DNA of 64,000 bases from Sphingobium cupriresistens (lineage in GTDB: Bacteria > Pseudomonadota > Alphaproteobacteria > Sphingomonadales > Sphingomonadaceae). The notes under the pieces were generated by a model that saw only the letters and a list, made by a program, of their open reading frames with translations, was not told where the DNA came from and did no database searches. Where the stretch lies: the NCBI RefSeq assembly GCF_004152865.1, contig NZ_SEOO01000004.1, positions 111,874 through 175,873 of the forward strand. Direction: 5' to 3'. The stretch's first letter is position 1; every line of letters starts with the position of its first letter. Below are positions 27,614-35,484 of the stretch, in pieces. A program made the position numbers and the translations under genes.

Positions 27614-28342
27614 ATGGCCGATGCTGCATCCTTCCCTTCCGCCACAGTGCTGGTGGCCGATGACGACGCGGATATCCGCGACCTGATCGTCGGCCAGTTG
27701 CGGCAGGAAAATTACCGCCTGCTGGCCGCCGCCAATCTGGCCGACCTGCGTCAGACATTGCGGGACGAGGCGGTCGATCTGATCGTGCTCGACCTCAACC
27801 TGCCCGATGGCGACGGACTGTCGCTGTGCCGTGAATTGCGGGCGGAGGGATCGGACGTGCAGATCATCATGGTGACGGCGCGCGGTAGCGCGATCGACCG
27901 GGTGCTGGGGCTGGAACTGGGCGCGGACGATTATCTGACCAAACCGTTCGAGCCGCGCGAACTGCTGGTGCGCATCCGCAACTTGCTGCGCCGCGCGCGC
28001 AACGGGCCGGCCGCGCGCACCGGTGCGATGCGCTACGCGCATATCGGTCCCTGGCGCGTCGATCTGGTGCAACGCCGTCTGGTCGCGCCCGACGATCGGC
28101 TGGTGATGCTGTCGTCGGCCGAATTTCGACTGCTCAGCCGTTTCATTGACGAACCCAATGTCGTGCTGGACCGGGAGACATTGCTGCCCGAACGCCGCGC
28201 CACCGCCGCCTTCGATCGCTCGATCGACCTTCAGATCAGTCGTCTGCGGCACAAGCTGTCGAGCCTGCCGGGCGGCGAGGATCTGATCCTGACGGTACGT
28301 GGCGAAGGCTATGTCCTGGCCTGTTCGGTCGATCATTCATGA
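27614..28342 (+). CDS. OmpR/PhoB-family response regulator
   Basis: About 242 residues. Receiver domain: acidic pair DDDAD near residue 16, phosphoacceptor D60 in DLIVLDLNLPDGDG, and switch lysine in DDYLTKPFEPRELL. C-terminal winged helix: VMLSSAEFRLLSRFIDEPNV, then FDRSIDLQISRLRHKLSS. The frame is open from 27020, but the ATG at 27614 has AGGA seven bases upstream and gives a normal N-terminus. Its stop overlaps the sensor kinase start. Located divergent to the RND operon, in an AdeRS-like arrangement, it likely controls efflux expression. Confidence 0.92.
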   Translation: MADAASFPSATVLVADDDADIRDLIVGQLRQENYRLLAAANLADLRQTLRDEAVDLIVLDLNLPDGDGLSLCRELRAEGSDVQIIMVTARGSAIDRVLGLELGADDYLTKPFEPRELLVRIRNLLRRARNGPAARTGAMRYAHIGPWRVDLVQRRLVAPDDRLVMLSSAEFRLLSRFIDEPNVVLDRETLLPERRATAAFDRSIDLQISRLRHKLSSLPGGEDLILTVRGEGYVLACSVDHS

Positions 28343-29706
28343 TCCGCGGGATCGCCGGCCGCGCCCGTGCCTTCTTCCGGTCGATGGCGGGGCAGATTTT
28401 CCTGATCCTGACGCTCGGCATGTCGGTTGCCGCGATTGTCGCGCTGCTGGTGGCGGAACAGACGCGCCGCCACGATTTCGAACGGGTGCGCCGCCAGCGC
28501 GTTCTTGCCAGCGCCATCGACGTCGCCGATCGTTTCCGCCGCGACCCCCGGCGCATCGAAAAGATGATGGCGACGCACAGCATCATCGGCGCGGCGCCTG
28601 CGCCCGAAGGCATCAGTCTGAACGAGCCGGACGGCGATCTCCAATCGCTTCTGCGCGCGCGCCTTGGTCCGCAATCGCAGCCCGAAGCGGGACAGGTGCC
28701 GGTCGGCCTTTGCTTCCCCGACCGCTACAGGTCGAAAGAACTGGTCGCCGGGCTGATCGACGCGCCACGCCCGGACTGTTGGGTGGTGCGCTATACCGAT
28801 GGAACCGGCCAGCGCCGGGCGATCGCGCTCAGCTTCCCGCGCATCGCCAAACCGCCCAGCACCATCTTCAATCCGCTTTACCTGATCGTTATCGTCGCGG
28901 CCTCGGCGGGTCTGGGCATCCTTGTCGCCCGCATCGTGGCTACGCCGCTGCGGCGGCTGGAACAGGCGGCAGAGGCCTTTTCCGTGTCGCTCGACCCGGA
29001 GGAAATTCCCGAACGCGGGCCGGAGGAGGTGCGCGCCGCCCTGTCCACCTTCAACCTGATGCAGCGCCGCGCGCGGGCGGGCTTTGCCGAACGGACGCAA
29101 TTGCTCGCCGCGATCAGCCATGATCTCCAGACGCCCTTGACCCGCCTGCGGCTACGCCTGGAACTGGTCGAGAATGAGGAATTGCGCGCACGCCTGTTGC
29201 AGGATCATCAGGCGATGCAGACGCTGGTGCGCGAAGGGCTGGACCTCGCCAGCAGTATCGAGGCGCGCGAGGAATGGTCGGCGCTCGACATCGATTCGCT
29301 GCTGACCAGCATGGCGGAGGATGCCGAGGAACTGGGCGCGCCTGTCCGTTTCCTCAGCGGGTGCGGCGGCACGGTGCGGGTCAAGCCGAATGCGCTGACC
29401 CGCTGTATCGCCAATCTGGTCGACAATGCCGTGCGCTATGGCGGCAGCGCAGAAATAAGCTGCGCGCGATCGGGCGGCAGGCTGATGATCCATGTGCGCG
29501 ATCATGGCCCCGGCATCCCCGTCGATCAGCTCGACCAGATGTTCGAACCCTTCACTCGCGGCGTCAGCAGCCAGCCCGGCGGGCGACACGGCACCGGCAT
29601 CGGCCTGACCATCTGCCGCTCGCTGGCGATGAGTTTCGAGGCGTCGGTGCGCCTGCGCAATGCCGATGACGGCGGCCTGATCGCCACCATCGACATGAAG
29701 GCCTAA
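28339..29706 (+). CDS. Sensor histidine kinase
   Basis: A 455-residue inner-membrane kinase. One membrane segment lies at about 20-40 and a second at about 178-200, enclosing a periplasmic sensor of some 135 residues. A HAMP linker follows (ATPLRRLEQAAEAFSVSLD), then the HisKA domain with H261 (LLAAISHDLQTPLTRLRLR). The ATPase domain has the N box (RCIANLVDNAVRYGG), G1 (VRDHGPGIP) and G2 (GGRHGTGIGLTICRSLA). Its start overlaps the regulator stop (ATGA). The signal is not known; position suggests it senses an efflux substrate or envelope stress. Confidence 0.93.
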   Translation: MIRGIAGRARAFFRSMAGQIFLILTLGMSVAAIVALLVAEQTRRHDFERVRRQRVLASAIDVADRFRRDPRRIEKMMATHSIIGAAPAPEGISLNEPDGDLQSLLRARLGPQSQPEAGQVPVGLCFPDRYRSKELVAGLIDAPRPDCWVVRYTDGTGQRRAIALSFPRIAKPPSTIFNPLYLIVIVAASAGLGILVARIVATPLRRLEQAAEAFSVSLDPEEIPERGPEEVRAALSTFNLMQRRARAGFAERTQLLAAISHDLQTPLTRLRLRLELVENEELRARLLQDHQAMQTLVREGLDLASSIEAREEWSALDIDSLLTSMAEDAEELGAPVRFLSGCGGTVRVKPNALTRCIANLVDNAVRYGGSAEISCARSGGRLMIHVRDHGPGIPVDQLDQMFEPFTRGVSSQPGGRHGTGIGLTICRSLAMSFEASVRLRNADDGGLIATIDMKA

Positions 29707-30023
29707 ACCAGCAATCCGGCAACCAACATGACGGCCGCAACCGGCACGCCCGCCCGCGCCACCGCCGGACGGTAGGTCATGCCCAGCACCACCACGCCGC
29801 CCAGCAGCGGCAACAGCCCGATCCAGGCGATCAGCGCCATGCCAACATCGGCCCACAACATCAGGCTGAGCAGCGACAGGCCCAGCAGCGTCCACCCGGC
29901 CAATTCCAGATGACCGACAAAGGGACGCCGCTGCCATGTAGTGAGCAGAACCGGCCGATGTCGCTGCATCCGCCCCGCCAGCGCGAACAAAGCAAGGTAA
30001 AGCAGACCGATGGTGACCGTCAT
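29703..30023 (-). CDS. DUF3325 family membrane protein
   Basis: A 106-residue protein with three to four membrane segments. MQRHRPVLLTTWQRR near the start followed by LAGWTLLGLSLLSLMLWADV and GLLPLLGGVVVLGMTYRP fit DUF3325, a small protein found after PepSY-TM proteins in iron-siderophore loci. Its ATG overlaps the stop of the PepSY gene (ATGA), and its own stop overlaps convergently the end of the sensor kinase gene. Function unknown; probable accessory of the PepSY reductase-like protein. Confidence 0.75.
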   Translation of the reverse strand: MTVTIGLLYLALFALAGRMQRHRPVLLTTWQRRPFVGHLELAGWTLLGLSLLSLMLWADVGMALIAWIGLLPLLGGVVVLGMTYRPAVARAGVPVAAVMLVAGLLV

Positions 30024-31528
30024 GCCGGCGCCATCCGGCGGCGAACCGGGGTCGGCGCGCTGCGGCGGCGCAATTGCTTCCAGACCAGCAGGCCCAGCGC
30101 GACCGCAGTCGCGGTCAGCAGCATATTGCCCGACAGGATCATCACATCCCCCGCCCAGATCGGTCCCAGCGCAGCGGCAAGCGCGCATAGCAGCGCCAGC
30201 AGTCCCAGCAGTAGCGGCCAGCCCAGCGCAGGTGGCAGGACCAGCCCCAGCAGCAGCGCCGCGCCCGCGCTCCACAGGGCGACCGCAACCTCCTGCTGCG
30301 CGCGTTCCGCCAGGCCCAGCGGCAACAGCCGATTGGCGATCAGGAAGGCCGCCATGCCGATCGGCACGCCCACAAGGCCACCGACGTTCAACCGCTCCAG
30401 CAGCCGGTTGCCGATCGACAAGGGCGCGCGTTCCCGCCTCTTGACGATCCACAAGACCATGCCGCTCGCGATCGCCAAGGTCAGCATGGCGCCGCCCAGA
30501 AAATAGAGCCAGCGCGTTAGCAGCGGGACAAAATGGGCCATGTGCAGGCCGTAGATGGTCTGATAGGCGCGCACGCCCGCCCGCTTTTCCGTCCAGGCTT
30601 TCAGCACCTTGCCGGTCGCGCCGTCGAAGCTGATCTCTGCGGGCAGAGTGCCGATCGCGCCCACCTCGACCGGATAGATGGTCACCACCGCGGCGGCATC
30701 GCCGGGGTTGAAGATATAGACCCGACCCACCGGCGCACCGCCAAAATAGCGCTGCGCCTGCGCCAGCATCGGCCCGACCGGGGCCAGCGGCGCCTTGGTC
30801 CCGCTCGCTTCCCGGCTGACCGTGCCGGGGGTCAGGTCACTGTAAAGCGTCGCCACATCCGCGCCATAGCCGGCCGCGATCGCCCAAGGCATGTTGAGCG
30901 ACGCCAGCGTCAGCAGTCCGGTGAAGGTGATCATGATATGAAAGGGCAGGGAGAGCACGCCCAGCGCATTATGCCCGTCCAACCACGATCTTTGTCCCTT
31001 GCCGGGGCGGAAAGTGAAGATGTCCTTGAAAAAGCGCTTATGCGCGATGATGCCCGTGATGATCGCCACCAGCATCAGCATCGCCGCCAGCGACGCCAGC
31101 CACCGTCCCCAGGGATAGGGCAGTTCCAGCTCGAAATGCAGGCGGTAGAAAAATTCCCCGCCCAGCGTGTCGCGCGCCACCGGCGCACCGCTCACCGGAT
31201 CGAGCGCCCGGCTCATATAGGCGCCGCCGCTGTCATAATTGGCATTGACCACGTTCGACCGGCCGTCGGGTGCGGACAGATACCAGCCTGCCGATCCGAT
31301 CGTATTGGTCGACAGCCACTCGGTCGCGGCCGTGATCGCGCGGACCGGATCGGCCTGTCCGTTGATTTCCGGGCGCATCCAGCGGCTGATCTCTGGCTTG
31401 AACACGGCCAGCGTCCCGGCCAGGCAGATGATGAAGAGGATGTGGCCAAGTAGCAGCCCGGTCCAGCCATGCAGCCAGGCCATGGCCTGCCGCGCCCCGT
31501 CGCGCACCATGGCGCTCGTCCCGCTCAT
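30020..31528 (-). CDS. PepSY-associated transmembrane protein (siderophore-reductase-like)
   Basis: About 502 residues. An N-terminal membrane segment (LHGWTGLLLGHILFIICLAG, then TLAVFKPEI) opens a PepSY_TM fold with further helices carrying His residues (FHIMITFTGLLTLASLNMPW; LHMAHFVPLLTRWLYFLGGA). Two periplasmic PepSY regions lie between. Such proteins (for example FoxB and FpvG) reduce or process ferric siderophores at the inner membrane. The frame extends upstream to 31603, but the ATG at 31528 that overlaps the DUF3649 stop (ATGA) is the natural start. Located in a DUF3649-PepSY-DUF3325 operon with a Fur-like site upstream. Confidence 0.85.
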   Translation of the reverse strand: MSGTSAMVRDGARQAMAWLHGWTGLLLGHILFIICLAGTLAVFKPEISRWMRPEINGQADPVRAITAATEWLSTNTIGSAGWYLSAPDGRSNVVNANYDSGGAYMSRALDPVSGAPVARDTLGGEFFYRLHFELELPYPWGRWLASLAAMLMLVAIITGIIAHKRFFKDIFTFRPGKGQRSWLDGHNALGVLSLPFHIMITFTGLLTLASLNMPWAIAAGYGADVATLYSDLTPGTVSREASGTKAPLAPVGPMLAQAQRYFGGAPVGRVYIFNPGDAAAVVTIYPVEVGAIGTLPAEISFDGATGKVLKAWTEKRAGVRAYQTIYGLHMAHFVPLLTRWLYFLGGAMLTLAIASGMVLWIVKRRERAPLSIGNRLLERLNVGGLVGVPIGMAAFLIANRLLPLGLAERAQQEVAVALWSAGAALLLGLVLPPALGWPLLLGLLALLCALAAALGPIWAGDVMILSGNMLLTATAVALGLLVWKQLRRRSAPTPVRRRMAPA

Positions 31529-31830
31529 GCCGGTTGCCCTGCGATCCAGGCCACGCCGCCCAGCGCCAACGCCGCCAGCACCACGCCCGCGACCGCGCGC
31601 CACGGCCCCCGCGCCAGAAAGGCCCAGATGGAGACGCCAGGCGCGATCAGATAGGCGATCATGGTGGCAAAGGTCACCGCCTCCACCCGCGCCATCGGCA
31701 GGGTGCGCGCCAGCGCTGCGGCGCCCAAGGCCGCCACGCCATAGGCGCCGACCGTCCCGGCGATGGTGCGCAAAGCGACATTGGCGCGGTATCGCCAGCG
31801 GCTCGCCCGATAATGGATGGGCGGGGCCAT
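31525..31830 (-). CDS. DUF3649 family membrane protein
   Basis: About 101 residues with three membrane segments (IAGTVGAYGVAALGAAALAR; VEAVTFATMIAYLIAPGVSI; WRAVAGVVLAALALGGVAW). The order and the PMARVEAV loop fit DUF3649, which regularly precedes PepSY proteins in iron-acquisition loci. An in-frame TTG at 31848 exists, but the ATG at 31830 has GAGGAG seven bases upstream. First gene of the three-gene operon; function unknown. Confidence 0.77.
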   Translation of the reverse strand: MAPPIHYRASRWRYRANVALRTIAGTVGAYGVAALGAAALARTLPMARVEAVTFATMIAYLIAPGVSIWAFLARGPWRAVAGVVLAALALGGVAWIAGQPA

Positions 31831-31878
31831 CGGAACACTCCTCGTCAAAACGATGACCGGATTATCCGACGCGCATCA

Positions 31879-31899
31879 TGCAAGTCAATCGCATTAGCA
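31879..31899 (-). promoter_or_regulatory. Candidate Fur box upstream of the DUF3649-PepSY-DUF3325 operon
   Basis: A 21-base imperfect palindrome reading TGCAAGTCAAT then CGCATTAGCA on the plus strand, 49 bases upstream of the DUF3649 start. It resembles alphaproteobacterial Fur sites (TGCAA...TTGCA arms). Iron control is also expected from the operon type. The bases between here and 32163 carry no gene I can support. Confidence 0.45.
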
Positions 31900-32162
31900 G
31901 CTTACGCGCATAATTTTCCACAACGCAAAGGCGTCCCCGGCGCCCCGCCCAATTTGGGCCTGCGCGACCAGATTTTCGCGCTTCGATGCGCGATGCCGTC
32001 CAGCGTCAGCGTCTCCGCCAGCGATCCTCGATCATGCGCCGCGCCGTCAGCAACCTTTCGCTGTCGGCGCGCGACAGCAGCGCATCCTGCCCGATCGGCA
32101 CGATCGACCGCCATTGCGACAGCATGATCGTGCAGATGCTGGCGACATAGATATTCCCAGAG

Positions 32163-32885
32163 CTATGGGCGCGCCATCACCCGTTCCGCCGCCAGGCCAA
32201 AGACGATTCCGATTGTCGCCCACAACAGCAATTGGGTCGCGATCGAGGCCAAACGGAAGTTCCACAGCAGGGTCGCCGGGAAATCAGCCGGCACTTCATC
32301 GACGCTGGGCAGCAGATACTGGCCCAGCACGACCATCGCGCCATAGGCTCCCACCGCAATCAACGTCGCATCGATGCCCGGACGGGATAGGGCCAGCACG
32401 CTTCTGATCTTGGCAGCGATCACCGCCCCGCCCACCGACAAGGCGATCATTGCGAAATAGGCGGCGGTGCGAAGACCCACCGTTTCATGCTTGCCCACGG
32501 CCGGCGGCGTCTGCGGATATTTGATTCCCGGCACGATGACCACCAGGAAGATGGCGATTCCGCTGAGCAACAGAGCGAAGCTGCGTGGACCGAAGCGGCC
32601 AAAGCGTCCATAACCATAGGCGAATATGAGCGCGAAAATCCCGCCGACCGCCGCGCCGTAGAGCGCCAGCGCGGTCAGCAGACCCGCGCCCTTCTGCGTC
32701 GCCCGGCTTACCAGTTCCGCTTGCTCCCCATCCGAAGGCATGTCCATATGATGCACTACATGTGCGCTCTCATAGTCAATGGCGAGATCGATCTGCGGCT
32801 CCGCGATCGCGCGTGCGAACATCGTCGCGACGAGGGCCGCCAGAATGCCGGCCAGCATTCCGCGCCACAAAAGACTTTTGGTCAT
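32163..32885 (-). CDS. cbtA: CbtA family cobalt transporter subunit
   Basis: A 240-residue integral membrane protein with about six segments. It starts LLWRGMLAGILAALVATMFA, has a His/Glu-rich loop after the first segment (ESAHVVHHMDMPSDGEQAEL) and the motif GIKYPQTPPAVG that recurs in CbtA proteins. CbtA works with the small CbtB in B12-regulated cobalt uptake. Nine bases separate it from the cbtB stop. Expression should be controlled by the cobalamin riboswitch upstream of cbtB. Confidence 0.88.
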   Translation of the reverse strand: MTKSLLWRGMLAGILAALVATMFARAIAEPQIDLAIDYESAHVVHHMDMPSDGEQAELVSRATQKGAGLLTALALYGAAVGGIFALIFAYGYGRFGRFGPRSFALLLSGIAIFLVVIVPGIKYPQTPPAVGKHETVGLRTAAYFAMIALSVGGAVIAAKIRSVLALSRPGIDATLIAVGAYGAMVVLGQYLLPSVDEVPADFPATLLWNFRLASIATQLLLWATIGIVFGLAAERVMARP

Positions 32886-32894
32886 CGCCGGCGA

Positions 32895-33122
32895 TCAGTG
32901 GCAGGGGAAGCCGAGAAGATGGCGGCCGTCATGCACATATTCATGCACATACATGCCGTCGAACAAGGCGATGGCGCCCTGTTCGGTGCTGACGAAATAA
33001 AGGAAAATAAGCGCAATCAGTGTGCCGAACACGGCCCATGGTGCGATGTCCTCGATCGGGATGGCGGAACCGCCCTGGACGGGAATGAAATGGTCGTCGA
33101 ACAGTGCGGCAGTCGTTGACAT
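32895..33122 (-). CDS. cbtB: CbtB cobalt transporter subunit
   Basis: A 75-residue protein with one membrane segment (WAVFGTLIALIFLYFVSTEQ) and the signature C-terminal histidine cluster HEYVHDGRHLLGFPCH, which should bind cobalt. Gene order cbtB-cbtA and the riboswitch upstream are the classic B12-controlled arrangement. TAGGAG lies ten bases before the ATG. Confidence 0.93.
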   Translation of the reverse strand: MSTTAALFDDHFIPVQGGSAIPIEDIAPWAVFGTLIALIFLYFVSTEQGAIALFDGMYVHEYVHDGRHLLGFPCH

Positions 33123-33170
33123 AACCCAGACTCCTATAAGGGATTGCGCGTCCCGCGAGAGATTGTTCGT

Positions 33171-33255
33171 TCAGGAAGAAGGTCTGGCTCTCGACCTTGT
33201 ACGTCGATAACAGTGGCGCGACCGCGCCGGAATCTCACCGGCTTCTTCTTCCTGA
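33171..33255 (-). promoter_or_regulatory. Cobalamin riboswitch (compact form) controlling cbtBA
   Basis: Reading the minus strand, an 11-base closing helix (TCAGGAAGAAG with CTTCTTCCTGA) encloses GCCGGTGAGATTCCGGCGC, then GGTCGCGCCACTGT, and a B12-box-like GAGAGCCAGACC. These are conserved core elements of cobalamin riboswitches, in a compact layout of about 85 nt without the large peripheral helices. Forty-eight bases separate it from the cbtB start. Ligand-dependent repression of cobalt uptake is the expected logic. Confidence 0.88.
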
Positions 33256-33279
33256 TGCCCGCGCTGTTTAGGGTGCGCG

Positions 33280-33978
33280 ATGGCGCGACGTCAACATGTC
33301 TTGGAGGTTCCGCTGTCCACATCCCTCCTTCTCCTATGCGCGGCGTCCACGCCGTCCAGCCGGGTCGGCGGCTTCCCGGCGCTGGACGAGGGCCTGGACG
33401 CACGCGGCGCGCATGATGCCGCCGCCTGCCGCCTGCCGCCGGGTTTCGACAACCATGTCCTTTGCAGCCCGTCCCGCGCCGCCGCGCAGACTGCCCAGGC
33501 GATGGGGCTGGACGCCTCGGTCGAGGTCGCGCTGGTGGACATGGATGCCGGGCGCTGGTCGGGCCGGTCGTTTGCCGACCTTTTCGCCGCCGAACCGGCC
33601 GCCCTGTCCGACTGGATCGCCGATCCGACGCAGGGCACCGCGGATGGTGAGACCATGGAAGCGGTGCGACAGCGGGTAGGCGGCTGGCTGGACGGAATCG
33701 CGCAGTCGCCCGGATGCGTCTGCGCCATCAGCCATCCCATGACGATCCGCGCCGCGCTGGCGCACGCGCTCGGCTTTCCGCTCGTGACGACGCCTGCCAT
33801 CGACATTGCGCCGCTATCCGCCGTTCGCCTGTCCTTCAACCGCATCTGGCGGCTTCAGGCGATCGCACCGCACTCAGGGCTTGCGGACGGCCCCGGCAGC
33901 CGGTATCGCCGACCGCATCCGGGGAGCCGCAAGCCCCCTTCGATGACTGATCGCGCCGGTTCCCCGCAAGGGGATTAA
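33280..33978 (+). CDS. Histidine-phosphatase-like protein lacking the catalytic histidine
   Basis: A 232-residue frame whose residues about 15-195 follow the phosphoglycerate-mutase/CobC fold. It keeps LCSPSRAAAQTAQAMGL, the GRWSGRSFADL segment and the late histidine (CAISHPMTIRAALAHALG). The nucleophile motif (RHG, or CHA in homologs near cobW as I recall them) reads LLLLCAASTPSS, so the phosphorylated histidine is missing. The last 30 to 37 residues look unlike the family, and the stop TAA lies inside the next riboswitch. It sits between two B12 riboswitches, suggesting a cobalamin-related, perhaps non-catalytic, role; decay is the alternative. The ATG at 33280 has AGGG upstream. Confidence 0.7.
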   Translation: MARRQHVLEVPLSTSLLLLCAASTPSSRVGGFPALDEGLDARGAHDAAACRLPPGFDNHVLCSPSRAAAQTAQAMGLDASVEVALVDMDAGRWSGRSFADLFAAEPAALSDWIADPTQGTADGETMEAVRQRVGGWLDGIAQSPGCVCAISHPMTIRAALAHALGFPLVTTPAIDIAPLSAVRLSFNRIWRLQAIAPHSGLADGPGSRYRRPHPGSRKPPSMTDRAGSPQGD

Positions 33979-34180
33979 AATGGGAAGGCGGTGCGGGTGG
34001 CAGTCCCTCGACAAGGGCGCTCATCCAAATCCGCAGCTGTCCCTGCAACTGTAAGCGGCGAGCGCGATGCACATCGCTCCCTTTCCAGGGGAGCAGCCAC
34101 TGGGCCGGACGCTAAATCCTGCGAGGCCTGGGAAGGCGTGCATCAAGCGATGACCCGCGAGCCAGGAGACCTGCCGGCGT
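33953..34180 (+). promoter_or_regulatory. Cobalamin riboswitch (full-length form) controlling cobW-cobN-cobO
   Basis: Conserved core in order: GGTTCCCCGCAAGGGGATTA, then GGGAAGGCGGTGCGGG, GCAGCTGTCCCTGCAACTGT followed by AAGCGGCGAG, CCACTGG, GGGAAGGCG, and the B12 box AGCCAGGAGACC at 34160-34171. The ends GCGCCGG (33953-33959) and CCGGCGT (34174-34180) close the structure. It lies upstream of cobW on the same strand, and its first 26 nt overlap the end of the phosphatase-like coding sequence. Confidence 0.95.
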
Positions 34181-34449
34181 CTGGTCGCTCTTGCTTTGGT
34201 CCAGGGGATGGCCGGGGCACGGTGAACGCCGTCTGAGCGACGAACCCATGTGGCTGGGGCCGCATCGGTGCGCGCTGACGGGCTCCATGCGCCTGCTCGT
34301 CGCCGCGCATCGACCGTTCGTTCGCGTCCGGCACGCCCCCGCCGAGATATCGCTCAGGTGCAGCGGGGGTAGACATGGCCATCATCAGGCTCGGCGATGC
34401 CGATCGCCCCTTCGCGCATGAATCCCATGGCGCTTGAAGGAGAAGAAGC
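34181..34449 (+). other. Long leader between riboswitch and cobW
   Basis: 269 bases with no coding region I can support. It presumably holds the riboswitch expression platform, then a long untranslated stretch ending in the cobW ribosome site GAAGGAG. Confidence 0.5.
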
Positions 34450-35484
34450 GTGAGCAAGATCCCGACCACCGTCATCACAGGCTTTCTGGGGGCGGGCAAG
34501 ACGACGTTGATCCGGCATTTGCTGCACAATGCCAAGGGTCGCAGGCTGGCGCTGATCGTCAACGAGTTCGGCGATGTCGGCGTCGACGGCGCGCTGCTGC
34601 GCGGATGCAATGACGACGCCTGCCCGGAAGACGATATCGTCGAACTGGCCAATGGCTGCATCTGCTGCACCGTGGCCGACGATTTCCTGCCGACCATGCT
34701 CAAGCTGCTCGACCGCGCCAATCCGCCAGACCATATCATCATCGAAACGTCCGGTCTGGCGCTGCCCAAGCCGCTGGTGAAGGCGTTCCAGTGGCCCGAC
34801 ATCCGCACCCGCGCGACCGTGGATGGCGTCGTGGCGCTGATCGATGCGGATGCGGTCGCCGCCGGGCGCTTTGCCACCGACGAAGCCGCGCTGGCGCTGG
34901 CGCGGGCGGCCGACCCCTCGCTCGACCATGACAGTCCGCTGGAGGAACTATACGAAGACCAGCTCGCCTGCGCGGACCTCGTCATCCTCAACAAGGCCGA
35001 CATGGTCGATGCTGATGCGCTGACCCGGATCGAGGGCGACATAGGCAAGGATATCCGTAGTGGGGTGAAGATCGTGCGGACCGATCATGGCGCGATCGAT
35101 GCCGGCGTCGTGCTCGGCCTGTTCGCCAAAGCCGAAGAGGATATCGATGCGCGACCCTCGCACCATGACGGCGACCCCGATCATGACCATGACGATTTCG
35201 ACAGCTTCGTCGTCACCGGCGGCGAGATTACGGGCGTGGATGCGCTGGTGCAGGCCATGGCCCCGTTGATCGAGGCGCATGATGTCCTGCGCATCAAGGG
35301 CATGGTCGCCATCGCCGGTCGCCCGGCGCGCCTGGTGGTCCAGGCGGTCGGTCCCCGCATCCAGCATTATTTCGACCGCGCCTGGAAAGCGGAGGAGTCG
35401 CGCCTGTCACAACTGGTGGTGATCGGGCAGAAGGGGCTGGATCAGGCCGCCATCGACAGCGCCCTTCGCGCGGCCTTCGCCTGA
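34450..35484 (+). CDS. cobW: CobW, COG0523-family GTPase of cobalamin synthesis
   Basis: A 344-residue cytoplasmic G3E GTPase and putative metallochaperone. The P-loop GFLGAGKTT is at residues 11-19, the metal-binding CxCC motif is C70-I-C72-C73, and the guanine-specificity motif is NKAD. A His/Asp-rich loop (HHDGDPDHDHDDFD) lies between the GTPase domain and the C-terminal CobW_C domain. It is proposed to deliver cobalt for the CobN chelatase, encoded next. The start is GTG with GAAGGAG upstream; its stop overlaps the cobN start (TGATG). Confidence 0.94.
   Translation: MSKIPTTVITGFLGAGKTTLIRHLLHNAKGRRLALIVNEFGDVGVDGALLRGCNDDACPEDDIVELANGCICCTVADDFLPTMLKLLDRANPPDHIIIETSGLALPKPLVKAFQWPDIRTRATVDGVVALIDADAVAAGRFATDEAALALARAADPSLDHDSPLEELYEDQLACADLVILNKADMVDADALTRIEGDIGKDIRSGVKIVRTDHGAIDAGVVLGLFAKAEEDIDARPSHHDGDPDHDHDDFDSFVVTGGEITGVDALVQAMAPLIEAHDVLRIKGMVAIAGRPARLVVQAVGPRIQHYFDRAWKAEESRLSQLVVIGQKGLDQAAIDSALRAAFA

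Noticed and set aside
34191..34421. Possible leader peptide between the B12 riboswitch and cobW
   Set aside because: No ribosome site and no recognisable sequence; treated as untranslated leader.
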